From the NCBI RefSeq assembly GCF_000710345.2, contig NZ_JHEL01000015.1, positions 496,001-560,000 on the forward strand: a stretch of 64,000 nt of DNA, written 5' to 3'. The translations under genes were made by a program, and so were the position numbers. A model generated the notes under the pieces. It was given only the letters and a program-made list of their open reading frames with translations, was not told the origin of the DNA and searched no databases. This DNA comes from Curtobacterium sp. S6. Its GTDB lineage: Bacteria > Actinomycetota > Actinomycetes > Actinomycetales > Micrococcaceae. This document shows positions 52,291 to 62,541 of the stretch, piece after piece (the stretch's first letter is position 1; each line of letters starts with the position of its first letter).

Positions 52291-53394
52291 CTAGTCGATG
52301 ATGGCGTCGACGAATCCTTCGGGGTCGAAGGGGGCCAGGTCATCGGGGCCCTCGCCGAGTCCGACCAGTTTGACGGGCACGCCGAGCTCGTTCTGGATGG
52401 CCACCACGATGCCGCCCTTGGCGGTCCCGTCGAGTTTGGTCAGGACGATGCCGGTGATGTTGACGACCTCCGCAAAGACCTTCGCCTGGACCATGCCGTT
52501 CTGGCCCGTGGTCGCGTCGATGACCAGCAGGACCTCGGTTACCGGGGATACCTTTTCGACCACGCGCTTGACCTTGCCGAGCTGGTCCATGAGGCCGGCC
52601 TTATTTTGCAAACGGCCCGCGGTGTCGATCATGAGGGTGTCGACGCCGTCCTTCTTGGCCTTGTCGGCGGCCTCGTAGGCGACCGACGCGGGGTCGGCCC
52701 CTTCTTTCTCGGAGCGGACGGTTTCGACGCCCACGCGGTTGCCCCAGGTTTGCAGTTGGTCGGCCGCCGCGGCGCGGAACGTGTCGGCGGCACCGAGGAG
52801 GAGGCTCTTGTCTTCGGCGACCATGACTCGGGCCAGTTTGCCGACGGTCGTCGTCTTGCCGACGCCGTTGACGCCGACGACCAGGACGACCCCGGGGTTG
52901 TCGGCTTCGCCCTCGAGACCAAGCTGTCGATCCATCGTGGGGTCGACGATCGTGAGCAATTCTTCCCGGAGCATGGTCTTGACCCGGGCCGGGTCGTCGG
53001 TGCCTTCGACCTTGACGCGGGTTTGCAGAGCCTCGACGAGGCGCTGGGACGGTTCGGAACCGAGGTCCGCCATGAGCAGCGTCTCTTCGATCTGGTCCCA
53101 CACGTCTTGGTCGATCTTTTCGCTCGAGAGCAGGGCCAGCAGGCCCTTTCCGAGCATCGAATTGGACTTGGCCAGGCGGGCGCGGAGGCGTTGGAGGCGA
53201 CCAGCGACAGGAGCTGGCCGATCGTAGGCGGGTTTGGTCGGCGCCGAGGTGGCTGCCTCTGTGTCGTCTTCGTCCCGGGTTTCCGGGTAGCCTCCCTTGG
53301 GCGCCTTCGGGCCCTTGAGGAAGACGAAGGCGAGGCCTCCGAGGACCACGACGCCGGCAAGGATGTACAGGATCAAGATGAGGGTGTCGTTCAC
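52291..53394 (-). CDS. ftsY: Signal recognition particle receptor FtsY
   Basis: A 367-residue SRP receptor GTPase. It begins with a membrane helix (DTLILILYILAGVVVLGGLAFVFL), then a short linker with acidic residues, and the N-G domain: GVNGVGKTTTVGKLA (G1), DTAGRLQNKAGLM (G3), LTKLDGTAKGG (G4) and GLGEGPDDLAPFDPEGFVDAII at the end. The N-terminal helix is common in actinobacteria. GTG 53394 is preceded by TGGAAG. smc is normally adjacent; here an MFS gene on the other strand lies between them. Confidence 0.97.
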   Translation of the reverse strand: MNDTLILILYILAGVVVLGGLAFVFLKGPKAPKGGYPETRDEDDTEAATSAPTKPAYDRPAPVAGRLQRLRARLAKSNSMLGKGLLALLSSEKIDQDVWDQIEETLLMADLGSEPSQRLVEALQTRVKVEGTDDPARVKTMLREELLTIVDPTMDRQLGLEGEADNPGVVLVVGVNGVGKTTTVGKLARVMVAEDKSLLLGAADTFRAAAADQLQTWGNRVGVETVRSEKEGADPASVAYEAADKAKKDGVDTLMIDTAGRLQNKAGLMDQLGKVKRVVEKVSPVTEVLLVIDATTGQNGMVQAKVFAEVVNITGIVLTKLDGTAKGGIVVAIQNELGVPVKLVGLGEGPDDLAPFDPEGFVDAIID

Positions 53395-53487
53395 GCTTCC
53401 AGCTTGCCACACGGTGGGTGCTCCCGACACCGATCCGCGCTGCGCGGTCTATCGCCGCTATCGGCTCTCGCGGGTAGGGTTCGATGA

Positions 53488-54771
53488 GTGAATTCTGAGA
53501 ATCCCCCGAAGGCTGGGACGGCGGGTCGCCGGGAGCCCCCTGAGACGAGCGGCCGGTCGAACGGACGGGTACGCGTGCCGACCGATCTTCGGGTTTTGGT
53601 CGTCGCCGCGTTTGTGATCGCGGCCGGGTACGGCGTGGTCGCCCCGGTATTGCCGCAATTCGCCACGTCCTTCGGCGTGGGGGCCACGGCGGCCGGCGCG
53701 GTGATGTCCGCGTTCGCGCTGATGCGCGTGGCCTGGGCCCCGGTCGCCGGCCCCATCATGTCGCGCGTGGGCGAACGTCGGACCTACCTGATCGGGTTGG
53801 CGGTGGTCGCGCTGTCCTCGGCCGCGACGGCGTTCGCACCGTCCTACGCGCTGCTGGTGGTGCTGCGGGGATTGGGCGGCATCGGTTCGGTCATGTTCAC
53901 CGTCTCGGCGATGGGGCTGATCGCCAGGCTCGCTCCCCCGACCATCCGGGCGAAGGTCTCCGGGTACTACGCGACGTCGTTCATGCTGGGCAGCATCATG
54001 GGACCGGTGATCGGGAGCCTGACCGCGGCCTGGGGGATGCGAGCGCCCTTCGTGATCTACGCGCTGGCCCTGATGTTCGCGATCGGTGTGGCCGCCTGGA
54101 AGCTTCGGCCGGTCGAGGCGCGCACCGACACGGGCTCGGTTTTGTTGCCGATGACGTTCAGGCAGGCCTGGTCCGTGGGCAGTTACCGCTCGTTGCTGGT
54201 CGCGAGCTTCGCGCACGGCTGGGCGAATCTGGGCGCGCGCGTGGCGATCATTCCGCTGTTCGCCGCGTCGATCGCGGGGGCCGCCGGTGCCCCGAGCTCG
54301 GGCTTCGGTTCGGGCGCGAGCATCGCGGGCATCGCCTTGGGCATCTTCGCCGGCGGTTCCGCGCTCGCCCAGATCGTCTTGGGCGGGCTGTCGGACCGGT
54401 TCGGGCGGCGACCCTTCCTGGTGGTCGGCCTGCTTCTGGCGGCCGTGCTCACGGGCGTGGTCGGCGGGGCACAGCATCCGTGGTCCTTCTGGGCACTGTG
54501 TTTGGCCGCTGGCCTGAGCACGGGTTTGTATACGCCGTCGATGCAGGCCACGCTGACGGATATCGTCGGGTCCCGGCGTTCCGGCGGCAACGTGATGTCG
54601 GCGTATCAGGCCTTCGCCGACGTGGGGCAGATCATCGCCCCGATCGTTTTGGGAAGCGTGATCGACGGCTTCGGCTTTGGCCCGGCTTTTCTCATCTCGG
54701 GTGGCATGCTCGGCGTCGCGGGCCTGGTCATGTGGTTGACCCCGCGCTCCGCGTTCCGGCAGAGCGCCTGA
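53488..54771 (+). CDS. Major facilitator superfamily transporter (drug exporter type)
   Basis: A 427-residue membrane protein with twelve predicted helices. MFS features: PVLPQFATSFGVGATAAGAVMSAFALMR in the first helices, SRVGERRTYLIGL (loop 2-3 motif), the DHA1-like helix 5 region GYYATSFMLGSIMGPVIGSL, and the second-half loop GGLSDRFGRRPFLVVG. It fits the proton-driven multidrug exporter group; substrate unknown. GTG 53488. It is divergent from ftsY, converging with smc, and splits the otherwise conserved smc-ftsY pair. Confidence 0.88.
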   Translation: MNSENPPKAGTAGRREPPETSGRSNGRVRVPTDLRVLVVAAFVIAAGYGVVAPVLPQFATSFGVGATAAGAVMSAFALMRVAWAPVAGPIMSRVGERRTYLIGLAVVALSSAATAFAPSYALLVVLRGLGGIGSVMFTVSAMGLIARLAPPTIRAKVSGYYATSFMLGSIMGPVIGSLTAAWGMRAPFVIYALALMFAIGVAAWKLRPVEARTDTGSVLLPMTFRQAWSVGSYRSLLVASFAHGWANLGARVAIIPLFAASIAGAAGAPSSGFGSGASIAGIALGIFAGGSALAQIVLGGLSDRFGRRPFLVVGLLLAAVLTGVVGGAQHPWSFWALCLAAGLSTGLYTPSMQATLTDIVGSRRSGGNVMSAYQAFADVGQIIAPIVLGSVIDGFGFGPAFLISGGMLGVAGLVMWLTPRSAFRQSA

Positions 54772-54825
54772 GGCCTCGTTCCCGCGTCGCGGTGAGGCCC
54801 CGGAGAGGTCGACCCCCGGATCGGC

Positions 54826-57800
54826 TCAGCGGAGGTCGGCCAGTTTCTGCGAAATGACCTGCGTGATGCCGTCGCCGCGCATCGAGACCCCGTAGAGGGC
54901 GTCGGAGATCTCCATGGTCCGCTTTTGGTGGGTGATGATGATCAGCTGGGAGCTTTCCTGAAGTTCCTTGAGGATCTTGAGGAGCCGACCCAGGTTTCGG
55001 TCGTCCAGCGCGGCTTCGACCTCGTCCATCACGTAGAACGGCGAGGGGCGGGCCTTGAAGATCGCGACCAGCATCGCAATGGCGGTCAGCGATCGTTCGC
55101 CGCCCGAGAGCAACGAGAGACGTTTAACCTTCTTGCCCGCCGGTTTGGCGTGGACTTCGATGCCGGTCGTGAGCATGTCGTGGGGATCCGTGAGGACCAG
55201 CTTGCCTTCCCCGCCGGGAAAGAGCGTCGCGAAGACCCTCACAAATTGTTCCTGGGTGTCGTGGAAGGCCTGGGTGAAGACCTGGCGGACGTGCTCGTCG
55301 ACGTCGCGGATGATCTCCTCGAGGTCTTCCCGGGAGGCCTTGAGGTCCTCGAGCTGTTGCACCAGGTAGGTGTGCCGTTCCTCCAGGGCGGCGAATTCCT
55401 CGAGGGCCAGCGGATTGACCTTGCCCAAGGCTTTGAGGTCTTTGCGTGCCCGCTGAAGCCTGCGCTCCTGGACCTCCCGGACGAAATGTTCCTCGCCCGT
55501 GGTCTCCCCGGCCTCGTCCAAAACCGGAATGGGCAGGTGGGGGCCGTAGTCGGCGATGAGGTGGTCCGTCGTGAGGCTCAGTTCCTCGAAGATGGCCTCC
55601 CGGAGGGATTCGAGCTTGGCCTCCCTCGTGGCCCGCTCCAACTCGCCCGAATGCGCCTTGGCCCGGTGCGCGTCCAAGGAATCCCGCTGGGTTTTCTCGT
55701 GTTCTCGGGCCTCGGCGAGCCGGGTCTCCAGCGCCGCGCGGCCGGTCTGGAGCCGCTCCCGTTCCGCCTCGGCGACGGCGAGCGAGTTTTCGAGGCGCTC
55801 GCAGACGGTGCCGATCATGGACAGGACCCGGCTGGTGGCAGCGTATTGGGCGCGACGTCGCTTTTCTTGCCGCTCGACCTCGGCGTGCGCGGCCTTCTCG
55901 GCGGCTACGGCACGTCGGGCGGAGTCCCTGCGCTGCCGGAATTGGTCGATCTGCCCCTGGATTCCGCGCACCGTGAGCAACGCCTCGGTTTCCCGGGATC
56001 GGGCGGCCGCCGCGGCCTCGGCGGCTTTCGTCCGCGCCTGGTCGGCCCGTTCGAGGGCCTCCCCGCCGTCTTCGTCCTGAAGTTCGAGCGCCGCGGAGAC
56101 CGCGCCGACCGCGTGATCCAGCTTCTCGGCGAGTTCGGGTTCCCGCCCCACCAGGTCCTCGAGACGGGTGCGGGCCCCGTCGAGCTCTTCCTCGGTCGAG
56201 GTCACCAGGGTTCGCGCCTTGGCCAGGGCGGCCGCGTTCGCGCTGGAGAGCCGGCTGATCCGGGTGAATTCTTCCCGGGCGGTCCTGGCCGCGTCGCGGG
56301 TCCTGCGGTGGTCCTGGGCGGCCTTCTCGTGCTCGGCCTCGGCGAGGCTGTACCGTTCCCGCATCGTCTCGACGGCCTGTTCCGCGGCGTCGATCCTGGC
56401 ACTGATTTCCAGGCCGGTGGCCCCCGCTGCGCTGCCGCCCCGGGCCTGCAGGCCCTGGAGGATCGTCCCGTCCTGGAGCACGATCGCCCAGTCCGGCGGG
56501 ATGGGCCGCGTGGCCGACTCCTCGACGAGTCGGTCCCGAAGCGCGCACGCGATCTCCAGGGTGGGGGCGATCAGGCAGTGCCTCGCCAGATGCCGCACGT
56601 GGTCGGCGAGCTCTCCCCCGGTCACCGCGCGCGGGGCCCAGACCACGTCCCGATACGCCGTCTCGTCGAGTTCGCGGAGGAGGGCCTCCCAATCGCCTTG
56701 GTCCGTGAGCGAGGAGAACTGGGAACCGTGGTCGCCCAGGAGGAGGCTGACGACGCCGAGCTCTTTGTCCTGGGCGTGCGTCAAGATCCGTTGCAGGTGA
56801 GCCGGGTCCCCGACCGACAGCCCATCGGCCACGGGCCCCAGGCCCGCGGACAGGGCGGCGGCATAGCGGGGGTCCACGGTGAGCCGATCACGCACCCGGT
56901 GCGTGTGATCGCGGAATTCCGTGGCGATGGCCTCGGTCGCGTCGGCCGCCGGGAGCGATTCCTTGAGGGCCGCGACCCGGGCAGAGGCCGCGTCCATGTC
57001 CCGGCGGGACTCGTTGAGCTTGGCCGCGGACTCGTCGAGGGCCGCCTGGGTCGTCTCGGTCGCGGCGTGGGCCTCCTCCGAGGCCGTGGAGGCCGCGGCG
57101 GTGTCCTCGTCGGTCGGCCCCGAGCTGTCCGCCATCCGTTCGAGGTCGGCACGGTAGTCGTCCAGGCGTCGCTGGATGGCGGCCACCTCGTCTTCCTGCT
57201 CGCGGCGGCGGGCCTGAAGGGATTCGTGTTGGGATCGGGCGGTCGCCATGGCCCCGCGCAGGGACGCGATGTTTTCGCGACGTTCGGCGGACGCGGCGAC
57301 CAGGTGCGCGTGGTGCGCCTCCGCGCTCCGAGCCTCTTCTTCCGCCTCGGAGCGGACGGTACCGGCCCTCTCGTGAGCCTCTTCGGCCTCGGCCAAGGAC
57401 GCGACCGCTTCCTCGAGCTCCCGAGAGATCCCCTCGGCGTGTGCCGCCAGCTGTTCCGGGTCCCGCAGGTGCGCCCGGCCCACGGGGGTCGCCTGCGTGC
57501 GCTGACGTTCTTGCGCGAGCTGTCTCAACGATTCGTAGCGTTCCCGCAGCTGCGAGAGCGCGTACCAGGTGTCTCTGGCTCGCGAGACCCGCGGCGCCAG
57601 GCGCGCGGCGTCGGCCTCGAGGCGGGCGATGGCCTCGGTCGCGCGATCGTGCTCGCCTTCGAGGGTCCGGAGCCGTTCGGCGAGCCTTTCGAGCTCTTCG
57701 GCGTCGGTGTCCAATTCGGTGGAGGCCTGAACCCAGTCGTCCGCGTACAGGCGGGCCCTCGCGTCGCGGACGTCGTGTTGAATGCGTTGCGCCCGCCGCG

Positions 57801-58434
57801 CGACCTTGGCCTGACGCCCGAGCGGCGTGAGCTGGCGTCCGATCTCTCCGGTCAGGTCTTCCAACCGAGAGACGTTGGTTTCCATCGAGGCCAATTTCCG
57901 CAGAGTCTTCTCTTTGCGCCGCCGGTGCTTCAGCACCCCCGAGGCCTCTTCGATGAATCCGCGCCGCTCTTCGGGGGTCGCGTGGAGGATACGGTCCAGC
58001 TGCCCCTGACCGACGATCACGTGCATCTCCCGGCCCAGGCCGGAATCCGAGAGCAGCTCCTGGATGTCCAGCAACCGGCAGGAATTGCCGTTGATGGCGT
58101 ATTCGGAACCGCCGGTCCGGAACAGCGTCCTCGAGATCGTGACTTCGGAGTATTCGATGGGCAGGGCGCCGTCGGTGTTGTCGATCGTCAGGGACACGTG
58201 GGCCCGCCCCAAGGCCGCGCGCCCGGAGGTCCCGGCGAAGATCACGTCTTCCATCTTGCCGCCGCGCAACGACTTGGCGCCTTGCTCGCCCATGACCCAG
58301 GACAGGGCGTCGACCACGTTGGATTTTCCGGAGCCGTTGGGCCCCACGACCGCGGTCACGCCGGGTTCGAACTCAAACGAGGTGGCCGAGGCGAAGGACT
58401 TGAATCCCTTGACGGTCAGCGTCTTCAGGTGCAT
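54826..58434 (-). CDS. smc: Chromosome segregation protein SMC
   Basis: A 1202-residue condensin subunit. N-terminal head: MHLKTLTVKGFKSFASATSFEF with Walker A VGPNGSGKSNVVDAL. Two long coiled coils (about 170-500 and 680-1020) are rich in Ala, Glu and Arg and flank a hinge at about 520-650 with the glycine pattern ALSAGLGPVADGLSVGD. The C-terminal head has signature LLSGGERSLTAIAMLVAIF and Walker B PFYVMDEVEAALDDRN. ATG 58434 is chosen; the frame reaches 58554 but the added residues are not SMC-like. ScpA/ScpB are not in the window. It is divergent from oleA. Confidence 0.97.
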   Translation of the reverse strand: MHLKTLTVKGFKSFASATSFEFEPGVTAVVGPNGSGKSNVVDALSWVMGEQGAKSLRGGKMEDVIFAGTSGRAALGRAHVSLTIDNTDGALPIEYSEVTISRTLFRTGGSEYAINGNSCRLLDIQELLSDSGLGREMHVIVGQGQLDRILHATPEERRGFIEEASGVLKHRRRKEKTLRKLASMETNVSRLEDLTGEIGRQLTPLGRQAKVARRAQRIQHDVRDARARLYADDWVQASTELDTDAEELERLAERLRTLEGEHDRATEAIARLEADAARLAPRVSRARDTWYALSQLRERYESLRQLAQERQRTQATPVGRAHLRDPEQLAAHAEGISRELEEAVASLAEAEEAHERAGTVRSEAEEEARSAEAHHAHLVAASAERRENIASLRGAMATARSQHESLQARRREQEDEVAAIQRRLDDYRADLERMADSSGPTDEDTAAASTASEEAHAATETTQAALDESAAKLNESRRDMDAASARVAALKESLPAADATEAIATEFRDHTHRVRDRLTVDPRYAAALSAGLGPVADGLSVGDPAHLQRILTHAQDKELGVVSLLLGDHGSQFSSLTDQGDWEALLRELDETAYRDVVWAPRAVTGGELADHVRHLARHCLIAPTLEIACALRDRLVEESATRPIPPDWAIVLQDGTILQGLQARGGSAAGATGLEISARIDAAEQAVETMRERYSLAEAEHEKAAQDHRRTRDAARTAREEFTRISRLSSANAAALAKARTLVTSTEEELDGARTRLEDLVGREPELAEKLDHAVGAVSAALELQDEDGGEALERADQARTKAAEAAAAARSRETEALLTVRGIQGQIDQFRQRRDSARRAVAAEKAAHAEVERQEKRRRAQYAATSRVLSMIGTVCERLENSLAVAEAERERLQTGRAALETRLAEAREHEKTQRDSLDAHRAKAHSGELERATREAKLESLREAIFEELSLTTDHLIADYGPHLPIPVLDEAGETTGEEHFVREVQERRLQRARKDLKALGKVNPLALEEFAALEERHTYLVQQLEDLKASREDLEEIIRDVDEHVRQVFTQAFHDTQEQFVRVFATLFPGGEGKLVLTDPHDMLTTGIEVHAKPAGKKVKRLSLLSGGERSLTAIAMLVAIFKARPSPFYVMDEVEAALDDRNLGRLLKILKELQESSQLIIITHQKRTMEISDALYGVSMRGDGITQVISQKLADLR

Positions 58435-58671
58435 GCCTCTCCCCTGTTTTCTGTGTCCCTGCGATGTCTCGGTCGCGTCCACGCGCAACCGACCGCCCAC
58501 TCTATCGCGCGCGTCGGCGCCCCGCCCGGGGAAACGTGCCGGGCACGGTGTCATGTTTCGTGGCTGGTGAAATGGACGGTCGGGCGCGCCCCGGGTTGTA
58601 GAGTGGGCATTCGAGTGCCGAAGTCGTTACTCGCCACAACAACGCCCAATTCCGGATGAAGGCTCGATTCA

Positions 58672-59703
58672 TTGATCCCTAACTCGTCTATCCACCACCG
58701 CAACTCTGCGCTTCTTTCAGTTACCAAGGTGGAGGCCGAAGAGGAGTTGCCCTCCTCGTACTTCGACGAGCAGCTCGCGGACACGTACAAGCGCCTCAAG
58801 ATGCCCAAGGGACTGCTGGAACGCCTCGCCGGGATCTCCTCCCGCCGCGCGTGGTCGGCCGAGAGCTCCTTCGAACACGGCGCGGCCATGGCGGGGCGCG
58901 CGGCCTTGGAGGAAGCCGGCGTCAGCGCCGAGCAGATCGGCCTGATCATCAACACCTCGGTGACCAGGGACAATTTCGAGCCGGCCGTCGCCGTCGGCAT
59001 CCACCACGAGATCGGGCTTCCCCGCCACGCGCTGAACTTCGATATGACCAACGCGTGCCTGGGCTTCGTCAATGGACTCACCGTCGCGTCCTCGATGATC
59101 GACGCCGGCGCGATCGACTACGCGCTGATCGTTTGCGGCGAGGATCCCACGCCCTGGCACGAGACCGCCCTGAAGATGCTCAACGATCCGGCGGCGACCC
59201 GCGACGACGTCCTGGCGCAATTCGCGACGCTGACCCTGGGTTGCGGCGCGGCCGCGGCCGTCGTCGGTCCCGCCGATCGCCATCCGGAAGGCCACAGGAT
59301 CCTCGGCTCGATCTCGCGCGCGGGGACCGAGCACAAAGATCTCTGCGTCGGCGGCGAAGCCGGCCAGGGCATGAGCACCGACGCGACGGGCCTGCTCAAG
59401 TACGGCCTGGAGCTGGTGACCGACGCGTGGAACCGGGCCCACGAGGACGGCTGGGACTGGTCAGATATGGATGCCTACGTGACCCACCAGATCTCGACGT
59501 CGCACACCAACGCAATCATCGACGCGGTCGGCATCGACCGGGACCGGATTCCCGTGACCTTCCCCTACTGGGGCAATGTCGCGGCGGCGGCCCTCCCGAT
59601 GACCCTTGCCCTCGAGGCGGAACGCCTCAAACCCGGCCAGCGTGTTCTCTGCATGGGCGTCGGCTCCGGCCTGAACACCGCCCTCATGGAAATCGCCTGG
59701 TAA
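58672..59703 (+). CDS. oleA: Acyl-CoA condensing enzyme OleA (olefin biosynthesis)
   Basis: A 343-residue thiolase-fold enzyme related to FabH that joins two acyl-CoAs head to head into a 2-alkyl-3-ketoacid. The nucleophile is Cys129 (DMTNACLGFVNG); Glu103 in TRDNFEPAVA corresponds to the glutamate of OleA that deprotonates the second substrate. His in VTHQIST and Asn in YWGNVAAAALP complete the site. The start is TTG 58672, with GAAGG upstream; no ATG precedes the conserved HHRNSALLSVTKVEAEE. It is the first gene of oleA-oleBC-oleD. Divergence from FabH and context make this assignment firm. Confidence 0.95.
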   Translation: MIPNSSIHHRNSALLSVTKVEAEEELPSSYFDEQLADTYKRLKMPKGLLERLAGISSRRAWSAESSFEHGAAMAGRAALEEAGVSAEQIGLIINTSVTRDNFEPAVAVGIHHEIGLPRHALNFDMTNACLGFVNGLTVASSMIDAGAIDYALIVCGEDPTPWHETALKMLNDPAATRDDVLAQFATLTLGCGAAAAVVGPADRHPEGHRILGSISRAGTEHKDLCVGGEAGQGMSTDATGLLKYGLELVTDAWNRAHEDGWDWSDMDAYVTHQISTSHTNAIIDAVGIDRDRIPVTFPYWGNVAAAALPMTLALEAERLKPGQRVLCMGVGSGLNTALMEIAW

Positions 59704-59733
59704 CCACCGCTTAGCGCAAAGAAGAGGTATTCA

Positions 59734-62541
59734 TTGGTCGCCGTGAACCGGACAGCACGCCACACGCCGCAACCCGGGCCGATTCCGCTCAAGCGCTGGC
59801 CCGGCGTGGCCCGTGACCAAAGCCGCAGCCTCACGGTCCTTTCCACGGCCCCCGTCGACGCCGGGACCGAACGGACGTGGCACTTCCTCGACAACCTCGC
59901 CGAGCTGGAACGTTCCGGCCTCGAGCCCGTGGGAACCATCCTGTGCGTCCACGGCAATCCGACCTGGTCTTACCTGTGGCGAGACGTGGTCTCCGCGGGG
60001 GCGACCGCCGGAAGCCGACCCTGGCGGGTGGTCGCGATCGACCACCTCGACATGGGATATTCCGAACGCACCGGGACCGACCGGAGCCTCGAAGACCGCA
60101 TCCACGACCTCGGCGATTTCACCCGCGCGCTCGGGCTCGACGAGAACGCCGGCCCCGAAGGCGTCGTCACGCTGAGCCACGACTGGGGAGGGCTCATTTC
60201 CCAGGGGTGGGGAGCCGAACATCCCGGTCTGCATCGGGGACGGATCTTCACCAACACGGCCCTGCACCACCCGCCCGAGGAGAAGATCCCGGGCGCCCTG
60301 CGGCTGGCCCTGCATCCGGCGATCCATCGCCGCGGCACCGAATCCACGACCACCTTCTTGGACGTCACGCTGTCCCTCCACCGGGGAGAGTGGGATCCGC
60401 AGGTCAAGGCGACCTTCCGCGAGCCTTACCGCACGGCGGCCGACCGCCACGGCATCGCGAATTTCGTCGCCGACATCCCCCTGGACCCCTCGCATCGCGC
60501 CCACCCGCACATGGAACGCATCGCGCGCGCCGTGGCGGAGGACGACCTCCCCTGCCTCGTCCTCTGGGGCCCGGCGGACCCGGTCTTTCAGCAGCGCTAC
60601 CTGGACGACATCCTCGAGCGGAACCCTTCGGCCACGCTCCATCGCTTCGACGATTCGGGCCACCTCGTGGCCGAGGACCAGGACATCGCCCCGGTGATGT
60701 TCACCTGGCTCGACGAGGCCCTCCTGGGGCAGAAGCCCGTGATCGACCATCATCGGATCACCCGCGAAAAAGATCGTCGCTCCTCCCCCTTGGCGCTTCA
60801 ATACCGCCCCATGACCACCGAACTCGATGAGCGCCGCGACGACGAATCGTTGGCGGTCGTCGACATGGGCCCGGCCCACAAATCGGCCAAGCCCACCTCG
60901 AACGGCAAGCACGCCTCCGCACCGCTCGCGACGATCCGTCGCCAACTGTCGTGGCGGGAGCTGGCCGAAAGCGTCGATCACACCGCCGAGGTGCTCAGGG
61001 ACCTCGGCGTCCAGGCCGGAACCCGCGTGAACCTGTTGGTTCCGCCCGGGTCACGGCTCACGACGCTCATCTACGCGTGCCTTAAGATCGGCGCGGTGAT
61101 CGTCATCGCCGACACCGGTCTCGGCATCCGTGGGCTCACCCGGGCGCTCAAGGGCGCCTCCCCGGAATTCCTGATCGGCATCCCCCAGGCGCTGCTGGCC
61201 GCCAAGACCGCCGGGTGGCCCGGGCGACGGGTCCTGGCCGGAACCGGGCATCCCAGCACGCTGAAATTCCTGGGGGCCGAGGCCGGCATCGAGTCCCACC
61301 AGGTCAGCCGCGCGCAGCCGTCGACGCCGTGGAACGCGCCCCAGCCGGATAACGTCGCGGCGATCCTCTACACCTCCGGATCGACCGGCCCGGCCAAGGG
61401 CGTGGCCTATACCCACCGCCAGCTCTCGGCCATGCGGGACGCGATCCAAAACACCTATAACCTGACGGCCGGCGCCGGGCTCGTGGCGGGTTTCGCGCCG
61501 TTCGCCCTTCTGGGCCCCGCCCTGGGCGCCACATCGGTCACCCCCGACATGGACGTGACCAAGCCGAAAACGCTGACCGCCCGTGCCCTCGCCCAGGCCG
61601 TCGAGGCGATTCGGGCGACCGTGGTCTTCGCGAGCCCCGCCGCGTTGATGAACGTCGTAGCCACCAAGGACGACCTCGGTGAGCGGGAGCGCGAGGCGAT
61701 GAAGCGCGTGGGCCGTCTGCTTTCCGCGGGCGCGCCCATCACGATCCCTCTCCTGGAGGACGTTGCCACGATCTGCCCCAATGCGAAGCTCCACACCCCC
61801 TACGGGATGACCGAATGCTTGCCGGTCACGGACATCAACCTCGATCAGATCCGTGAAGCGGCCGCCGACTCCGACCCCGAGAACGGCGTGGACGGTGCCG
61901 GTACCGGAGTCTGCGTGGGCACCCCGGTCTATGGTGCGCGCGTCGCGGTGGTGCCCCTCGACGAGGATGGCCGCGCGACCGGCAATCCGACGTATACGCA
62001 GAACGTGACCGGCGAGATCATCGCCGCGGCCCCCCACTCAAAAGATCACTACGACCGGCTGTGGTGGACCGAACGGGCCTCCGACACGATCCCCGGGTGG
62101 CACCGCACGGGCGACGTCGGCCACTTCGACGCGAGCGGTCGGCTCTGGGTCGAAGGCCGGATGTCGCATCTCCTCTCGACGCCCACGGGCATTCTGACCC
62201 CGGTCGCCGGTGAAACCGCGGCGGAACGCATCACGGGCGTGCGCCGCGCCGCCGTGGTCGGCGTCGGCCCGTGGGGCGCCCAGGTTCCGGTGGTCGTCGT
62301 CGAGCGGGACAGCGCGGAGAATCCGAACGGGCGCGTGCGAATCAAGGATGGCCCGGCGCCTGCCGCCCTGGTGCGGGCGGTTCGTTCCGCGGTCGAGTCC
62401 GAGACCGGTGTCCGTGTGGCCGCGGTCCTCCAGGTGCGCGAACACCCGACCGATATCCGTCACAATTCCAAGATCGACCGTCCGCGCCTGGCCACTTGGG
62501 CCGCGTCGGTGCTGTCCGGTGGAAAGGTCTCCAAGCCATGA
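59734..62541 (+). CDS. oleBC: OleBC fusion: beta-lactone decarboxylase and beta-lactone synthetase
   Basis: A 935-residue two-domain enzyme. Residues 1-340 are an alpha/beta hydrolase like haloalkane dehalogenases (OleB): HGNPTWS (73-79), nucleophile Asp150 in LSHDWGG, and His310 in DDSGHLV; it decarboxylates cis-beta-lactones to cis-olefins. Residues about 370-935 are an AMP-forming domain (OleC) with P-loop LYTSGSTGPAKG, HTPYGMTECLP and the hinge SGRLWVEGRMSH; it closes the beta-hydroxy acid to the lactone. The fusion is known from Micrococcus luteus and other actinobacteria. The start is TTG 59734 with AAGAGG six bases upstream. Its TGA overlaps oleD. Confidence 0.95.
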   Translation: MVAVNRTARHTPQPGPIPLKRWPGVARDQSRSLTVLSTAPVDAGTERTWHFLDNLAELERSGLEPVGTILCVHGNPTWSYLWRDVVSAGATAGSRPWRVVAIDHLDMGYSERTGTDRSLEDRIHDLGDFTRALGLDENAGPEGVVTLSHDWGGLISQGWGAEHPGLHRGRIFTNTALHHPPEEKIPGALRLALHPAIHRRGTESTTTFLDVTLSLHRGEWDPQVKATFREPYRTAADRHGIANFVADIPLDPSHRAHPHMERIARAVAEDDLPCLVLWGPADPVFQQRYLDDILERNPSATLHRFDDSGHLVAEDQDIAPVMFTWLDEALLGQKPVIDHHRITREKDRRSSPLALQYRPMTTELDERRDDESLAVVDMGPAHKSAKPTSNGKHASAPLATIRRQLSWRELAESVDHTAEVLRDLGVQAGTRVNLLVPPGSRLTTLIYACLKIGAVIVIADTGLGIRGLTRALKGASPEFLIGIPQALLAAKTAGWPGRRVLAGTGHPSTLKFLGAEAGIESHQVSRAQPSTPWNAPQPDNVAAILYTSGSTGPAKGVAYTHRQLSAMRDAIQNTYNLTAGAGLVAGFAPFALLGPALGATSVTPDMDVTKPKTLTARALAQAVEAIRATVVFASPAALMNVVATKDDLGEREREAMKRVGRLLSAGAPITIPLLEDVATICPNAKLHTPYGMTECLPVTDINLDQIREAAADSDPENGVDGAGTGVCVGTPVYGARVAVVPLDEDGRATGNPTYTQNVTGEIIAAAPHSKDHYDRLWWTERASDTIPGWHRTGDVGHFDASGRLWVEGRMSHLLSTPTGILTPVAGETAAERITGVRRAAVVGVGPWGAQVPVVVVERDSAENPNGRVRIKDGPAPAALVRAVRSAVESETGVRVAAVLQVREHPTDIRHNSKIDRPRLATWAASVLSGGKVSKP

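Noticed and set aside
54925..58659. Very long open frame (1244 codons) opposite smc
   Set aside because: It is an antisense frame that exists because GC-rich codon use leaves few stops; its translation has no domain motif, while smc on the other strand has all SMC motifs.
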